In this document: positions 51,081 through 63,735 of the stretch, in pieces
Numbering within the stretch: the stretch's first letter is position 1
Layout of the letters: each line of letters starts with the position of its first letter
Assembly (NCBI GenBank): GCA_951217055.1
Contig: OX578276.1
Span: 119,606,979 to 119,670,978 of the forward strand
Source of the DNA: Gerris lacustris
Taxonomy: Eukaryota; Arthropoda; Insecta; Hemiptera; Gerridae
DNA length: 64,000 nucleotides
Direction: 5' to 3'
Notes under the pieces: model-generated
Seen by the model: the letters and a program-made list of their open reading frames with translations, nothing else
Databases searched by the model: none
What the model was told of the DNA's origin: nothing
Made by a program: the position numbers and the translations under genes

Positions 51081-51835
51081 TATACATACAAAAGTTGCAG
51101 CAAATTTTGACATCCATAAATATTGATAATAACTGAATGCTCTTCTATGCATAGGAACGAAAATACAAAGCAAACCCCGAACAAATTTGAGTATTTTCAA
51201 ACACCATGGCTAAAGTTCTACTCGGAATTAGGGGCAAACTCAGATTATTTATATTAGAGGCCTACTTGAGTGATTGAAACCGTTTCCAGAACTACACCCG
51301 GTTTTCGAAGGCACCTTTAATTAATCCATTTTATTGCTTCCGAATTTACCGAAGGTAACGGAAGCTATGTGATCGTTCCGAAGAACGAAAATTTGACGAA
51401 CTATGTCCGGTTGAGCCTGCATATCACTGATTTCTTTGTTTGTTCTGATCCTCCATATAATATATTTTTTGAGAATTTTGCGTTCCCATCTCCGTAGTTT
51501 TTCCTCGCCATTAATCACTAGCGCCAAGTCTCGGATCCATAAGTGACATTTGGTTTTATATGCTATGAGCTTAGTATTGCGACTTTAGTTACGCGATCTG
51601 AATAGTCTTTGCAATATAAGAAAAAGTTTAATGACAATAACTATATCCAGTTGATTTCTGTATAATTAACACTATTCTGTTGTTAGATTGTTCGTTTAGA
51701 TAAGATATGTAATGTTAAATTCAAGAAGTATTGTATTAGGAAGGTTCTTGAACTATCTCTCAATTCTAATGATAATAAATTGGTTGTATTAACTAATATT
51801 TTGTTGTAATCAATCATAATGTGATAATTAAAATT

Positions 51836-52005
51836 TACTTAAATAAAATAGGTGGTTTAATATAAAATAATCTATAATTTTCTAACCTCAATATAAACGC
51901 AAATTACAATCAGAAGATTGTTTCAGTCTTTCAACTATATGCATTTATGTTGTGGTTAGAAAATATAGATTATTTTAAATTATACCACCTTTGTTTTATT
52001 TAACT
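51836..52005. mobile_element. MITE-like stem-loop (copy B)
   Basis: Duplicate of 21251-21420. Confidence 0.65.
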
Positions 52006-53308
52006 GTATTGTAATGATTATTTAATAATGATATTAGCTTTTTATTAAATTGTGTTGCTCGATGAGGAAGAAATGGTTGATAAACCGTTCACAGCTCTTT
52101 ATTCACTTAGTATCGTGGAGATATAGATGTTTAGTTCTTCATTAATTTATCATTTATTTCACTGCACCCTGCACCCATGAAAATCGTAAAAAACTATATC
52201 GAAATAGATACAGTCTTGCTAAAATGGTTTAGTTTCTAGAGACTGGGTCACGGTACCCTATAGTTAAAGAACCGTTATAATATTCGATATATCTTTTAAT
52301 GGTATCTGCTGTAATCTTTCCATATGCTCTAAAAAAAAACTCCATTGTATTCACGTTAGTGTCAAAAAATCAATCATTTTAACAAAACGACATATATATT
52401 TCCTGGTAGCATACCCTTTATTTATTTGTGAACAGTATGTTCCCATAATTACTGATCTAATAATTTACAAACTAAGATATATGTTCTTTAAATAATAATA
52501 ATTATCAAGAATAAAACTATTCTACCGATTAAAAATATAATATCTAGTTGAGACTAGTATGAGGAATTTGTGTGTTACAGTAAAATAATAGTTTCTTCCC
52601 GTTTTAAGAGAAATTTGTTTCATTTAATTGGGTTGTAATCTATTTAGTAAATAATAGATATGTTACTTTAATTTGGAGCTTTAACCAGAAATCTTCACAA
52701 AGAAGAAACCCTTTATAATATTGCATTACTATTTGGGTGTTAACGTATTACCTAGACGAAAAATAATAAAATTAATAAATTTGTTAATTAGTGGCAATAA
52801 TCTTTAAATGCTTATATTATCTTTTTGACGACATTTGTCTTTACGATGTTTTTATTATTTTCATTCATTGCGTTGAACCACTTTTCTTTATCCTATAACG
52901 AACTAGTTCAAATCTCTTGATCTCTTAATTTCCTCAGTAAAAATTATTCTTATAAGTTATATATGTATATATAAACAAAACTTGATTCTTATCTTCTTGA
53001 AGCTAAAATAAATAAATTTATAAACCTCACATTTATTATAAGAGTGACCAATTATAATTAATTATATCTTCTATTAAATTCGAAACAGAGACTGATATTT
53101 AATTACTTTATCTACATTAACTTTTAACTTATTAAAATAAATGTTTCTCCTATGAGAGATAGAAGACAAGTTTCTAAATGCATTCTACTTCAAACGTCAA
53201 ACTCTGTTGCTAAGACAAAAACGCGTTTGATACAATGCCGCCTTAGATTTCTTTTTGTTTTCAAATCACAAATGTTTTAAAAAAGCTGATATAAGAGTTT
53301 AAAGGAAG

Positions 53309-53497
53309 CTAAAAAAGTGTTAAGGGCATAGGGCGGGAGGTTATTAGGAACGGCGTTGATGTGTAGTACCTGTGCTTGCGGACTCTGAAATGCTCAAAGA
53401 AGCGTGAACTGTTTAGTTCAGATTCAAGGGGTGGGTTAGTATTTCCTACTTCCTTGACTAAAACTTCTCTGTCTTTACTCTGAATCACATCCTGCAT
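53309..53497 (-). CDS. Candidate minus-strand open frame (copy B)
   Basis: Duplicate of 22724-22912. Confidence 0.2.
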   Translation of the reverse strand: MQDVIQSKDREVLVKEVGNTNPPLESELNSSRFFEHFRVRKHRYYTSTPFLITSRPMPLTLF

Positions 53498-53749
53498 GGG
53501 CCCACCCTAGAAGCGCTTCCTCACGCTACATTAATTAACCGTGTATCCTTTTTTATTTATAAACAGTTTATGAAAAGTGTCAACGTATTAAAATTTACAA
53601 AGTAAAGATCATAGTTAAAAGGTTGATTACTTCTCCTTTTGATTAAGAACGAATACTCCTATTATTGGAATTTTATTTCCTCAAACTTTTATTGTTGATC
53701 CTATAGTTTTAGAATTTTTAATTAAGGAAAGTAAGTCAAGTAGTTTAAT

Positions 53750-54145
53750 TTTTGCTTCCGAGCTTACCGAAGGTAACGGCAGCTATGTGATCGTTCTAAA
53801 AAACAAAAAAAATTTGGTCAAGACAGAAATCCGTTTCAGACATCTGGGAACATTTTTGGTTCCGTGTTTGTCTTTTGGACTGTCGGTCTGTCTCTCAATT
53901 TTTGTGAACCAATAACTTATCTTAAAAACTACTCGTTCAAATTTGGATGGTAGGTCATAATTTGCCCATTGTTGGTCCCATATAAGTTTCAACCTCGCAT
54001 GCGCCTATTTATTTCTCTTTCACATGCACAAAAATAAATTTATTTACACCAATGTCTTCAGAAGTACATACTCATCACTCATCTGATTTTTATGAAATTT
54101 GGATGGTTTGTCGAAAGTAGCCTAGAGCTCTACCCTCTTACTAGA
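53750..54145 (-). mobile_element. Family 2 repeat, inverted copy (copy B)
   Basis: Duplicate of 23165-23560. Confidence 0.65.
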
Positions 54146-56566
54146 GCTAACCCTCAAATTTTGCTTAATTGATACTTTAATTCATGGGAAAAATTAGAGC
54201 AATTGTGACGGGTTTCAATAACTGGTGGGAAATTGAATAAATTATAGACAATAATAGCTTGTAAAAGAATAAAATCATTAATTTGAACAAAATAGGACGA
54301 GAGGAAGCTATGTACCATACTAACTGACAGATTTTTTTTCTATCTAACATAAAAAAAGAAAGTATTGTGATAACAAAACATTTTTTTTTAAACTTTCTAC
54401 TGAATCAATTTCGATTAAATTTAGTTTATCAAATTATACCCGAGATGAAATCAAGAAATAAAATTTAGCTCTAAATTTAGGCTGCCCACAATTTTTTCTT
54501 TTATCGAAAATGGTTCCTAAAGTTTTGATTAAAATATTTTAAATTTTAGTCTTGTCAAAATCCAATTTTATTGTATAAGGATACAGATCTATGTAGTTAA
54601 GTCTAAGATTGTACCCTTTGAAATATTGTATAGTGAGCCTGGATCCTTAATATGATACAGATCTAATTATACAAGAAAAAAGCTATTTTCTGAGAAAATC
54701 GTAAAAGACCGAAACTATGTTTACAGTAATTTTTGGCCAGTAAAGAAATGGAAAAAGCTGGACAAAGTTTTGTACTTAAACACTAATTTTTTATTACTAG
54801 AGTATATCTTTTGCCTCGTGTTTTGCTTAGTAATGTTTATTTATTTAACCTTTTTCTCTTAAATTAATTTACCTACTTGAATTTTAAAGTTATAAATGGG
54901 CCTGGTTTTTTCATATACAATTACACTCTTCAGCTTGTACTGGTGGTTTAGATAGCTGTTCTAAGCCCATTTACGAGGATTTCTATTAGATGACATTAAT
55001 ATTTATTTACACCTTACTCTCACGTAGAGTATAGAATAATTTGTTTCTTTTCTAAAGGCGAATCATGCCAATAGCGGACTTTTAAAGGCTAATTAATCCA
55101 TTAGACAGTCTATTGACTTATAATTTATATAATCGAGTTGTGTTCCGACGGCTACGACGACGCATCTCGAAATGATTTGTTATTGCTAAGCTAAGGCAAC
55201 CACATTTATTCCAATAAAAATGAATGTTTGTTTTGATTTGTTAGTCTTCAAATAGATATAATAATTTATCTAAATTAATTTACTAAATTATAATTTTCTA
55301 AATATAAAATTAAGTCCGAAGCCATGGGCTTAACGGTTCGTAATTTATAAAAGGAGAATGTCTAAAGTAAGTATTAAGAATAGAAAGAAAACGCAGCCTG
55401 ATGCTTACTCCGCATTACAGGCATACGTTGCAGAATAGTAGGTTATACAGAATGAATGAATCATTTATTTACAACCTCTATCTTAATTTATTTGCTTATT
55501 TTTATTTGCACCGTAACATCAAATAACGTTATTAATGTTGCTGTTAATAAATAAATATTTCTTGGTCTAATTTTATTATTAATCGTAACTAACAATGAAT
55601 TTTGTGTAAGGAACATTAATTTTAGTTAGAATTTTTAATAGCGGAACATGATCGTCATAGTGATAATTTCATTACATCTTTTATTTCAACATCTCTTCTA
55701 GCACAGCAGCTAATTTGATTTGTATAAAGAATATGTAAGTTGATTTGATTTATAAAAAAATTGCTGTAAGATTTTCAGTTGGATAATGGCAGTTGCAACT
55801 GCATCTGCCTTATATGATTTATTTATCATATCATTATCTTGTCCTAAGACTAGTTCATACATTTACGAAGATTACAAATCTGGACGTTTTTCGAAGAAAA
55901 AAATCTTTGAACATAAATTATATATAAGTGAATATAAAAAGGTTTACTAGTGAAACTTGCTGGATTATATTTAATATTATTTAATTTTATTCGAATCAGT
56001 TATGAAGTAGGTTATCCACGAATAGTAGGTTAATGAGTTGCTTGAAACTCTTGGTGATAGTTTTATTAAAATTGGTTTCATTGGTTTAGAGATTAGCAAT
56101 ATAAAATTAAACAAATACACTTTCCTCTTTATACGAGTATAATAGCTAAAATATGGGTGAATATGAGAATTATAAATGAATATAGAAGTTAAAATCAATT
56201 ATATTTGCTTATAATCATAAAATTAAGTTTCGAAATGGAGAAGGCAGAGACAAAAAATAGCCCTGCAGGTCTTACGCATGCACAATGATCTTTCGTTTTC
56301 CTCTAAAATTATTATAATTTGGTTATATTTTTTTAGTATGTATTTTTGGATTAGGTACAGTAAAGAACGTGAAAAAAGAGTGAAACTTCTTTTAAAAATT
56401 GTTAGTATTTGTGCAGATTAAAATTAAATCATAATTTCATTTAACTTGAACAATAAATTTTTAAAAAATCATTAGCAGTAAAAATGTAAAGATATTTTTC
56501 TTCTCATAACAGAGCAAGGATTTTAAAAAACGATTAAAAAGTGTAATAACTAAAACTGGTTCCAAA

Positions 56567-56730
56567 CCAATAAAAATTTGCGTTGTGTGTTGAATTTACT
56601 GTGCAAAGAAAATATTTACGACAACAAATTACCACAAAACCTGAAATACATTTTGTGTCAGAGCGCCTACACTACCAGGCAAGCTCACCGCATTCGACAC
56701 ACATACCCGCACGAAGGAAATTTTTATTGG
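56567..56730. mobile_element. Possible MITE with 13-bp inverted ends (copy B)
   Basis: Duplicate of 25982-26145. Confidence 0.3.
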
Positions 56731-57532
56731 TGTGGCTCCAGCTTAAACATATTAGATTTTTTTATAATGAATTAAGCTAAAAAAAAAAAAAATAAATATC
56801 ATATTTATGAATTATTATTAATAATAGTTTTTTATATTAATAATAGATTATAATTATTATAAAATGTTGTTATGTTGATAGTGTATTGTAGTCATAAAAA
56901 CAGCCGGTTATAAACATTTTACGAATATGACCATCGTATTGAATCCTCTTTTAGTCTACATCATTATTGCAAGCTGTACCAACATTCGCGATTCTAGGTT
57001 TAACTTTTCCATAGATTTGGTGATTAACTGACTTTGGGTTTTAACAGTAGCATATAAATTACCGTCTTAAAAATTAATAATGGTTAGTAGATGAAACTAG
57101 TATCTTATACCAGAGGGACCACAAATATATATGCCGAGTTTGGTCCAGATACCTAAAAAATATATGTAAACCAGTACGACAAACTCGAACAAACCTTTCA
57201 ACTTTCTCATATTCATTGTAAGACTAATTCAAATCCAATAATATCTAATTTACGACAGACTACAGATGAAAGAAAGGCTTTTTAAAAATTATTTTTTGAA
57301 TTTTTCTCCACATATGTACTACGTATAAGACAAAGTAAAAAAGGCTATAGGGTACATACATACACAGCTACGTTGACATATATATATATATTCTTGGTTG
57401 ATCAGTGAAAGTTAAGAATTCAAATTTGCACAAAATTCTTATAAATTTGATTCCTTTAGCTTTCTAACATATTTCTCATATGTATTCTTATAAACTTAAT
57501 AATTGTTTAATCTCGAGTTTTTTAACGTCCTT

Positions 57533-57779
57533 TGTAAGGCATGTTTGTTGGCCTTGGGACAGGTTGGTTCCTTTCGCGCCTTGTTCCCCCACCTTGGACT
57601 CTCTTCTCCCCTCTTATGTACTCTGTATCTAGTCTTAAGTAAGCCTCAGTCGGGCTATGTCTCTTGGATTGTATGCCACGTTTTCTATAAGTACACGACA
57701 ATATTTACAATTTACACTATCTCGTTTTTATTTATTACTCGACCCCACGAACAGTACAGTCCACTTACTCGTCTTAACA
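57533..57779 (+). repeat. Putative 5' LTR of the BEL element (copy B)
   Basis: Same sequence and uncertainty as 26948-27194: right edge at CTTAACA before the TGG primer-binding site, left edge within about 15 bp. Confidence 0.5.
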
Positions 57780-58488
57780 TTTTGGTCCTATGGCCCTGAT
57801 AAAATCAGTGAAATCGTGTTGAAAATATAGTGTAAATTGAGAATTAATCGGACATTTTCGAAGAGAAAATAGTGTGTAGAGCTGTGGATGCGGTTCCTTA
57901 GGAGAGCTCGTCAAGGCCAACCCGAGCTCGCTGCTGCCCCCTCTACCCGACTTCGTACCTCGACTCGAACCGTGCTTCTGACGTCACGCCACGTACCCTT
58001 TCTCAGGAATCTCTTCTTCCCGGCAAGCGGCCTGTCTTCAATCGCCCCCGTTCAGATAAGCCCGTTCATTCATTAAAAACCTATATACTCCATTCCTTAT
58101 CTCCTATTCTCCCGTTCTTTTAGGCACCTCTCATATCATATCATTTCTTGTTATTTTTTCTTTTAATGCTTAACTTTTGATTACCAACTACATCTAATTT
58201 CTAATTTATTTTTTTTATACTTGTTTTATTTATGAAAGATCCAACGTATTTATTTTTGAAACCTTATCTTTTTAATTCTGATATTTACTGAGATTATAAT
58301 TTATATGTTTCTCATTTATTTTGATTATTCTTTATGTTTTATTTTAGAACTATTATTATTTTTGCGTATTTAAAAGTTACGATTAGTAATAACTTAGAAC
58401 TTTTTCTTTTAGGTATTTTAATGTATTAATTACCTACCTAAGTTTCCGTTAATATTATTTTCACGTTAGTTGGGTACCGATTATCGCC
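57780..58488 (+). other. BEL leader (copy B)
   Basis: Duplicate of 27195-27903. Putative primer-binding site at about 57783-57800; small leader open frame at 57888-58076. Confidence 0.5.
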
Positions 58489-61400
58489 ATGGTCAATTCT
58501 CGTAATAAAAAGGAGGCAAGTAAGAAATCGGAGATGGTGTCTGACTTTTCACCTCGGCAACAAATAGAAGCCAGAGTTTCTCGTATTAAGGATTACGTTG
58601 ATAACTTCGATTTGACAACTAACACGATTGCGTCTCTAAAACCACGATTATCCGCATTACAAGAGTGCTGGAAAAAATATGACCAAATACTCGATCTGTC
58701 TAACGAAGACCAAGACGCTCGGCAAGCTTTCGAAGAGACATATTTCGATCTCGTTTCAAGAATAGAAACTTGGTTAGAAAATATTACGCATTCAATTTCA
58801 AATGAACCTCTTAGACCACTAAACCCTATAAATAATCCTTCCACGGTTAAATTACCTACAATAAACCTTGGCTCGTTCCACGGAGACTATACACAATGGC
58901 TATCCTTTCGTGATATGTTTCAGTCTTTAATTCACGTTAACGCCGCCATTAGTAAAATAGAAAAATTTTACTACTTAAAATCATGTCTTAAGGGAGATGC
59001 CGCTAATGTGATTGTTAACTTAGAGGTGTCATCGGAATCCTACGAAACGGCGTGGGATCTTTTGCGGAAAAGATACGACAATAACAGATTGATTGTTAGC
59101 CAACACGTTCGATCTCTTTTTAATCTACCTAAAATTGACAAACCGAACAGCTCGTCTCTTAGATCATTACTTGAATGCTGCTCCACTAATATAAGAGCTC
59201 TGGAATCATTAAAACAGCCCGTCGAATATTGGGACACTGTAATAATACATCTAGTCACTTCCAAATTAGATTTTGTAACGTTGCGTGAATGGGAAAACTC
59301 ATTGAAAACTGATGAGTGTCCCACATGGCAGTCACTTCACGATTTCCTAAAACATCGATGTCAAGTGATTGAATCAGTGGAAACTACTCGTACGTCTACG
59401 TCATTATCGTCCGATAAAGCCTCCAAGAATCATGCCCCGTCTCACGGATATAGAAAACACGACTCTCCAAAGATCAACCGCGAAAATAGAGAAACTGTTT
59501 GCTTCTCCGCTCGTCAACATAATAGCCCCAACAATCGGTGCGAAGTTTGTAAAAAAGATGAAGATCATCGTATATATGTATGTCCCGAGTTTAAAAATTT
59601 AAGTATTGAAGCTCGATTAGATAAAGTAAAGGCTCTGGGTGTTTGCATTAATTGCCTTCGAAAAGGTCATTACCAGAACCAATGCCGCTCTTCCGGATGC
59701 AAAAAATGTGGGAAAAGACACAACTCAGCTCTCCACAGAGAATCAAACCAGCTTGTAAATCTCAATCAAAATAAAAATTCCGAAGCTACCAACGATCAAT
59801 CTTCATCCTCAAATCAGACTCTTAGTCATGTCTCTAGCTTCACAGGGAACTCGAATGTCATTTTACTTTCTACCGTCGTTCTTTATATCCGTAGCAATAA
59901 CGGAAAGCTAATTCAAGCGAGAGCATTGTTAGACTCTTGCTCCCAGAGTAATTTTATTACGGAACATCTAGCCGACATGCTGCAACTCAAACGAAATAAA
60001 ATCAACACGGACATATCAGGCATAGGCGTGAATGGTACTAAAGCCACGTCTGCCATTCACGCCCAAGTTTCTGCACGACACGGGAGTTTTTCAGCTAGGT
60101 TGGATTTTCTTGTACTTCGCCGGATTACGCAAAATTATCCTCATAAACCGATCCAACTACCACCAAATAAAATACCCGATTGTATTCAACTCGCCGACGA
60201 AGAATTCCACTGCCCTGGTAAAATTGATCTGCTCTTAGGAGCTGAGATATTTTTTGAGGTTCTCGAAACTGGTATGATTCGTCTTGATAATAGTGCAATT
60301 GTCCTTCAGAACACTAAGTTCGGCTGGATCGTTACTGGAAAGTTAAACAATCAAAATATTAAATCACCCTCTTCAATTTGCAATCTCTCTATCACAGAAA
60401 ATTCATCAATAACTATCAATCGTCTAATCGAACGTTTTTGGACGGTTGAAGAGCGCACCGTTCCTTCTTCTTTAACTCGTGAGGAGAGGGAATGTGAGGA
60501 TCACTTTAATAAAACTGTTTATCGGAACAATGAAGGTCGCTTTGTTGTCACGTTACCTATCAAGGAAGATCTCAGTCGCATAGGATCTACCCAGAAAATT
60601 GCATCTAAACGCTTATATCAAGTTTCGAAAAGACTTGACTCGAACCCTTTAATCAAAACACGTTATCACGATTTTATGAATGAATATGTCTCACTCGGCC
60701 ATATGATACCAGTTCCCGATGATTACGTACCTAATAATATAGTTTATCACATTCCACACCATGCAGTTCACAAAGAAGATAGCTCTTCTACCAAACTTAG
60801 AGTTGTTTTCAATGCTTCAACGAAAGGAACCAACGGGCTTGCACTCAACGATTGTTTGATGGCTGGTCCCGTTGTGCAAGACGATATTTTTTCTATTACT
60901 GTTAGGTTTAGGCAACACCAGTTCGTTCTCATAGCTGACATCACAAAGATGTACCGCCAAGTACTGATCAATCCTAATCAATACGATTTGCAACGAATCG
61001 TATGGTGGGATGACTCGTTGAAAAAAGAAAAGGATTTTTGGCTCGTTACCTTGACATATGGCACAACTCCAGCATCGTTTCTCGCAACTAGATGCATCAC
61101 CAAGCTCGCTGAAGAAGAAAAAGGTGATTTACCAATCGCTTCACGCATTCTTAAACGCGATTTCTATGTAGACGATATGATCACAGGGTGTGACTCTATA
61201 ACTGAAGGCTTAGAGTTACAGTCACAGGTTATCACGATGCTCGACCGGGCTGGAATGCAGCTCAGCAAATGGGGTTCTAATACTCCTGAATTACTATCAA
61301 ATATTCCCGATGAGAAAAGAGAAACCGCTTCTCTAATAACGTTTGAGCAAGATGAAATCATAAAAACTTTAGGGTCTTATTGGAATCCTGACAAAGACCA

Positions 61401-63735
61401 TTTTCTGTTCCGTGTTTTAGATGTTAATTCTACTGGAAACATTACTAAGCGGACAGTCCTATCTGACATCGCTCGTTTGTTTGATCCTTTAGGGATCGTG
61501 GCACCAGTTATCGTTAACGCCAAAATTTTAATGCAAAAAATTTGGCAAATAGGCTCGTCATGGGATGATTTATTACCTGAAGAATTTCTAGTTACCTGGA
61601 AAAGGTATAAACTCGAATTACATCAACTGACATCACTTAGTGTGCCTCGTTGTATTATACCAATTGCTAATCCTCGTAGTTTGCAGTTACACGGATTTTG
61701 TGACTCGTCGGAGGTAGCATACGGTGCGTGCCTGTATTTACGCTCTATTTACGATAATGGAACCATCACGTCTCGTTTAATAGCCTCGAAATCAAGGGTT
61801 GCACCTTTAAAAAGTACAACCATTCCACGTCTAGAACTGTGCGGAGCTCTTTTGCTTGCTGAACTAGCCGACAAGGTCAGCAAGGCATTAGATCTCACAT
61901 TTACTAGTCATTTCTGGACTGACTCAACTATTGTCTTAGGGTGGTTGAATACGCAACTTCGTCTCAAAACTTACGTAGCTAATAGGATATCTCAAATACT
62001 CGAACTGACTGAAAATCATCAATGGAATCACGTACGATCTGAATGCAATCCTGCTGATATCTTATCGCGAGGTGCAACACCTAATGAATTAATTTCTTCC
62101 AATCTCTGGTGGTATGGACCAAGCTGGCTGACAATTCCTGATGCTCAGTGGCAGTCCATTTCATTTCAAACACCTACTGATCTACCTGAAACCAAAACGA
62201 AACCAACCGTTCTACTTTCAATTATTCCAGACACAGAATTCATAAGTCGATTTTCAACAATTCTTAAACTCCAACGTCATACTGCTTGGTGGTTAAGATT
62301 TATCAAATGCTGTAAAGATCCACAATTTAAAAGGCCTCGACCGCTACTTATAGAACCCGACGAACTTCAATCTTCTCTCGAACATATCATTCGTCTAGTT
62401 CAAGCTGAGTGTTTTCAGCAAGAAATTCATGATCTTACTCGTGGTCGCTTCGTTCATCATCGTAGTAAACTTCGCAGTCTCGTACCCTTCATCGATGCCA
62501 GTGGTCTGCTCAGGGTGGGCGGTCGCTTGCAAAAGGCTGAATTAATAGAATATGACCAGAAACATCCTTTACTGCTTCCTTCAAAGCATCAACTTACAAA
62601 ATTAATTATTCGCGCAGAACATCTTAAACTTCATCATGCCGGACCTCAAGCTACGATGGCATCGATCAGATTAAAATACTGGCCTCTAAATGGCAAAGCC
62701 ATTACCAGGAAACTTTGTCATGAATGCATTATATGTTTTCGATCAAAAAGGCATTCTGACGTAACCCAGCTTATGGGAAATTTACCGATGGAGCGTGTAG
62801 CACCACTGTCTCCATTTGTAAACACCGGAGTTGATTATTGTGGTCCTATAAACGTTAAAACTGGTTTAAGGAAAAACTCGAAACTCATAAAGACATATGT
62901 GGCTGTCTTCGTGTGCCTCTCCACAAAGGCAGTACACCTTGAACTTGTTCACGATCTAACTTCTGAATCATTTATTGGAGCCCTGAAACGGTTCATAGGT
63001 CGCCGCGGAAAATGTGAAAAAATATATTCTGACAACGCTACAACATTTACCGGAGCTAACAAGCAGCTTCAAGAACTTCACGATTTTCTTCTCGCCGAAT
63101 CTAATAAATTTAAAATCTATAATTTTCTTTCTGAAAACGGTATTAAATGGGTTTTCTCTCCTCCGCGTGCTCCTCATCATAACGGTCTCATGGAGGCCGC
63201 TGTTAAGTCTATGAAGACACACTTAAAACGGGTTGTGGGTAATAGTCACTTAAATTCAGAAGAACTTATTACTTTACTTATTTCTATAGAATCTATCTTA
63301 AATTCCCGACCTTTATACACACTCCCATCCGATCCTAACGATTTTAATCCCTTAACACCTGCACATTTCCTTATTGGTCGCCCGCTAACTGCTACGTTGG
63401 AACCTGATTTGAAACCTGTTAACATAAATACCTTATCACGATGGCAGAGAATCCAACAACTCACTCAATCTTTTTGGTCACGCTGGAAGGCTGAATACTT
63501 GTGTCATCTTCAGAACCGCTACAAATGGTCTTCATCCTCTCCAAACCTTAAACTCGGAACTGTCGTTCTTATTAAAGAAGATAATGTTCCACCATTATGT
63601 TGGCCATTAGGTCGCATCGAAGCTCTTCATCCAGGTGACGATGGTCTAGTGAGGGTCGTAACTGTAAGGTCTTCCAATGGTTTAAAGAAGAGATCTATCA
63701 CTAAGATATCTCCCCTGCCGATGGAAGAAGACTGA
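58489..63735 (+). CDS. gag-pol: BEL/Pao gag-pol polyprotein, complete (1748 aa)
   Basis: This is the polyprotein of an LTR retrotransposon: it makes the particle, processes itself, copies RNA to DNA and integrates the copy. The start ATG sits in a good context (CGCCATGG). Domains in order: N-terminal coiled/charged region 1-110; DUF1759-type gag about 120-280; Cys/His knuckles C351-C354-H360-C365, C386-C389-H394-C399, C404-C407-H411-H416; aspartic protease around LLDSCSQSNFIT with D482; reverse transcriptase with D817 and YVDD at 893-896; RNase H with D1072, E1116, D1145, D1190; integrase zinc-binding H1378/H1382-C1410-C1413; DDE core D1449, D1515, E1569; C-terminal DUF5641-like region about 1650-1742. 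Gag and pol share one frame, as usual for BEL/Pao. No env frame follows within the window. The protease has DSC where DSG/DTG is common, but this position varies in the family. Residues 1-1278 are shared with the truncated copy. Confidence 0.97.
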   Translation: MVNSRNKKEASKKSEMVSDFSPRQQIEARVSRIKDYVDNFDLTTNTIASLKPRLSALQECWKKYDQILDLSNEDQDARQAFEETYFDLVSRIETWLENITHSISNEPLRPLNPINNPSTVKLPTINLGSFHGDYTQWLSFRDMFQSLIHVNAAISKIEKFYYLKSCLKGDAANVIVNLEVSSESYETAWDLLRKRYDNNRLIVSQHVRSLFNLPKIDKPNSSSLRSLLECCSTNIRALESLKQPVEYWDTVIIHLVTSKLDFVTLREWENSLKTDECPTWQSLHDFLKHRCQVIESVETTRTSTSLSSDKASKNHAPSHGYRKHDSPKINRENRETVCFSARQHNSPNNRCEVCKKDEDHRIYVCPEFKNLSIEARLDKVKALGVCINCLRKGHYQNQCRSSGCKKCGKRHNSALHRESNQLVNLNQNKNSEATNDQSSSSNQTLSHVSSFTGNSNVILLSTVVLYIRSNNGKLIQARALLDSCSQSNFITEHLADMLQLKRNKINTDISGIGVNGTKATSAIHAQVSARHGSFSARLDFLVLRRITQNYPHKPIQLPPNKIPDCIQLADEEFHCPGKIDLLLGAEIFFEVLETGMIRLDNSAIVLQNTKFGWIVTGKLNNQNIKSPSSICNLSITENSSITINRLIERFWTVEERTVPSSLTREERECEDHFNKTVYRNNEGRFVVTLPIKEDLSRIGSTQKIASKRLYQVSKRLDSNPLIKTRYHDFMNEYVSLGHMIPVPDDYVPNNIVYHIPHHAVHKEDSSSTKLRVVFNASTKGTNGLALNDCLMAGPVVQDDIFSITVRFRQHQFVLIADITKMYRQVLINPNQYDLQRIVWWDDSLKKEKDFWLVTLTYGTTPASFLATRCITKLAEEEKGDLPIASRILKRDFYVDDMITGCDSITEGLELQSQVITMLDRAGMQLSKWGSNTPELLSNIPDEKRETASLITFEQDEIIKTLGSYWNPDKDHFLFRVLDVNSTGNITKRTVLSDIARLFDPLGIVAPVIVNAKILMQKIWQIGSSWDDLLPEEFLVTWKRYKLELHQLTSLSVPRCIIPIANPRSLQLHGFCDSSEVAYGACLYLRSIYDNGTITSRLIASKSRVAPLKSTTIPRLELCGALLLAELADKVSKALDLTFTSHFWTDSTIVLGWLNTQLRLKTYVANRISQILELTENHQWNHVRSECNPADILSRGATPNELISSNLWWYGPSWLTIPDAQWQSISFQTPTDLPETKTKPTVLLSIIPDTEFISRFSTILKLQRHTAWWLRFIKCCKDPQFKRPRPLLIEPDELQSSLEHIIRLVQAECFQQEIHDLTRGRFVHHRSKLRSLVPFIDASGLLRVGGRLQKAELIEYDQKHPLLLPSKHQLTKLIIRAEHLKLHHAGPQATMASIRLKYWPLNGKAITRKLCHECIICFRSKRHSDVTQLMGNLPMERVAPLSPFVNTGVDYCGPINVKTGLRKNSKLIKTYVAVFVCLSTKAVHLELVHDLTSESFIGALKRFIGRRGKCEKIYSDNATTFTGANKQLQELHDFLLAESNKFKIYNFLSENGIKWVFSPPRAPHHNGLMEAAVKSMKTHLKRVVGNSHLNSEELITLLISIESILNSRPLYTLPSDPNDFNPLTPAHFLIGRPLTATLEPDLKPVNINTLSRWQRIQQLTQSFWSRWKAEYLCHLQNRYKWSSSSPNLKLGTVVLIKEDNVPPLCWPLGRIEALHPGDDGLVRVVTVRSSNGLKKRSITKISPLPMEED

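Larger units (their letters stand above)
31738..62322 (+). repeat. Tandem duplication, copy B (30,585 bp)
   Basis: Second copy of 1153-31737. Base 31738 corresponds to 1153. The last shared base is 62322 (a, equal to 31737), and 62323 (c) differs from 31738 (a). The outer breakpoints show no shared bases, so the junction is blunt, and the two breakpoint regions have no visible homology. Any unlisted stretch in 31738-57532 has the content given for copy A at 30,585 bases lower; I saw nothing specific to copy B. Confidence 0.97.
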
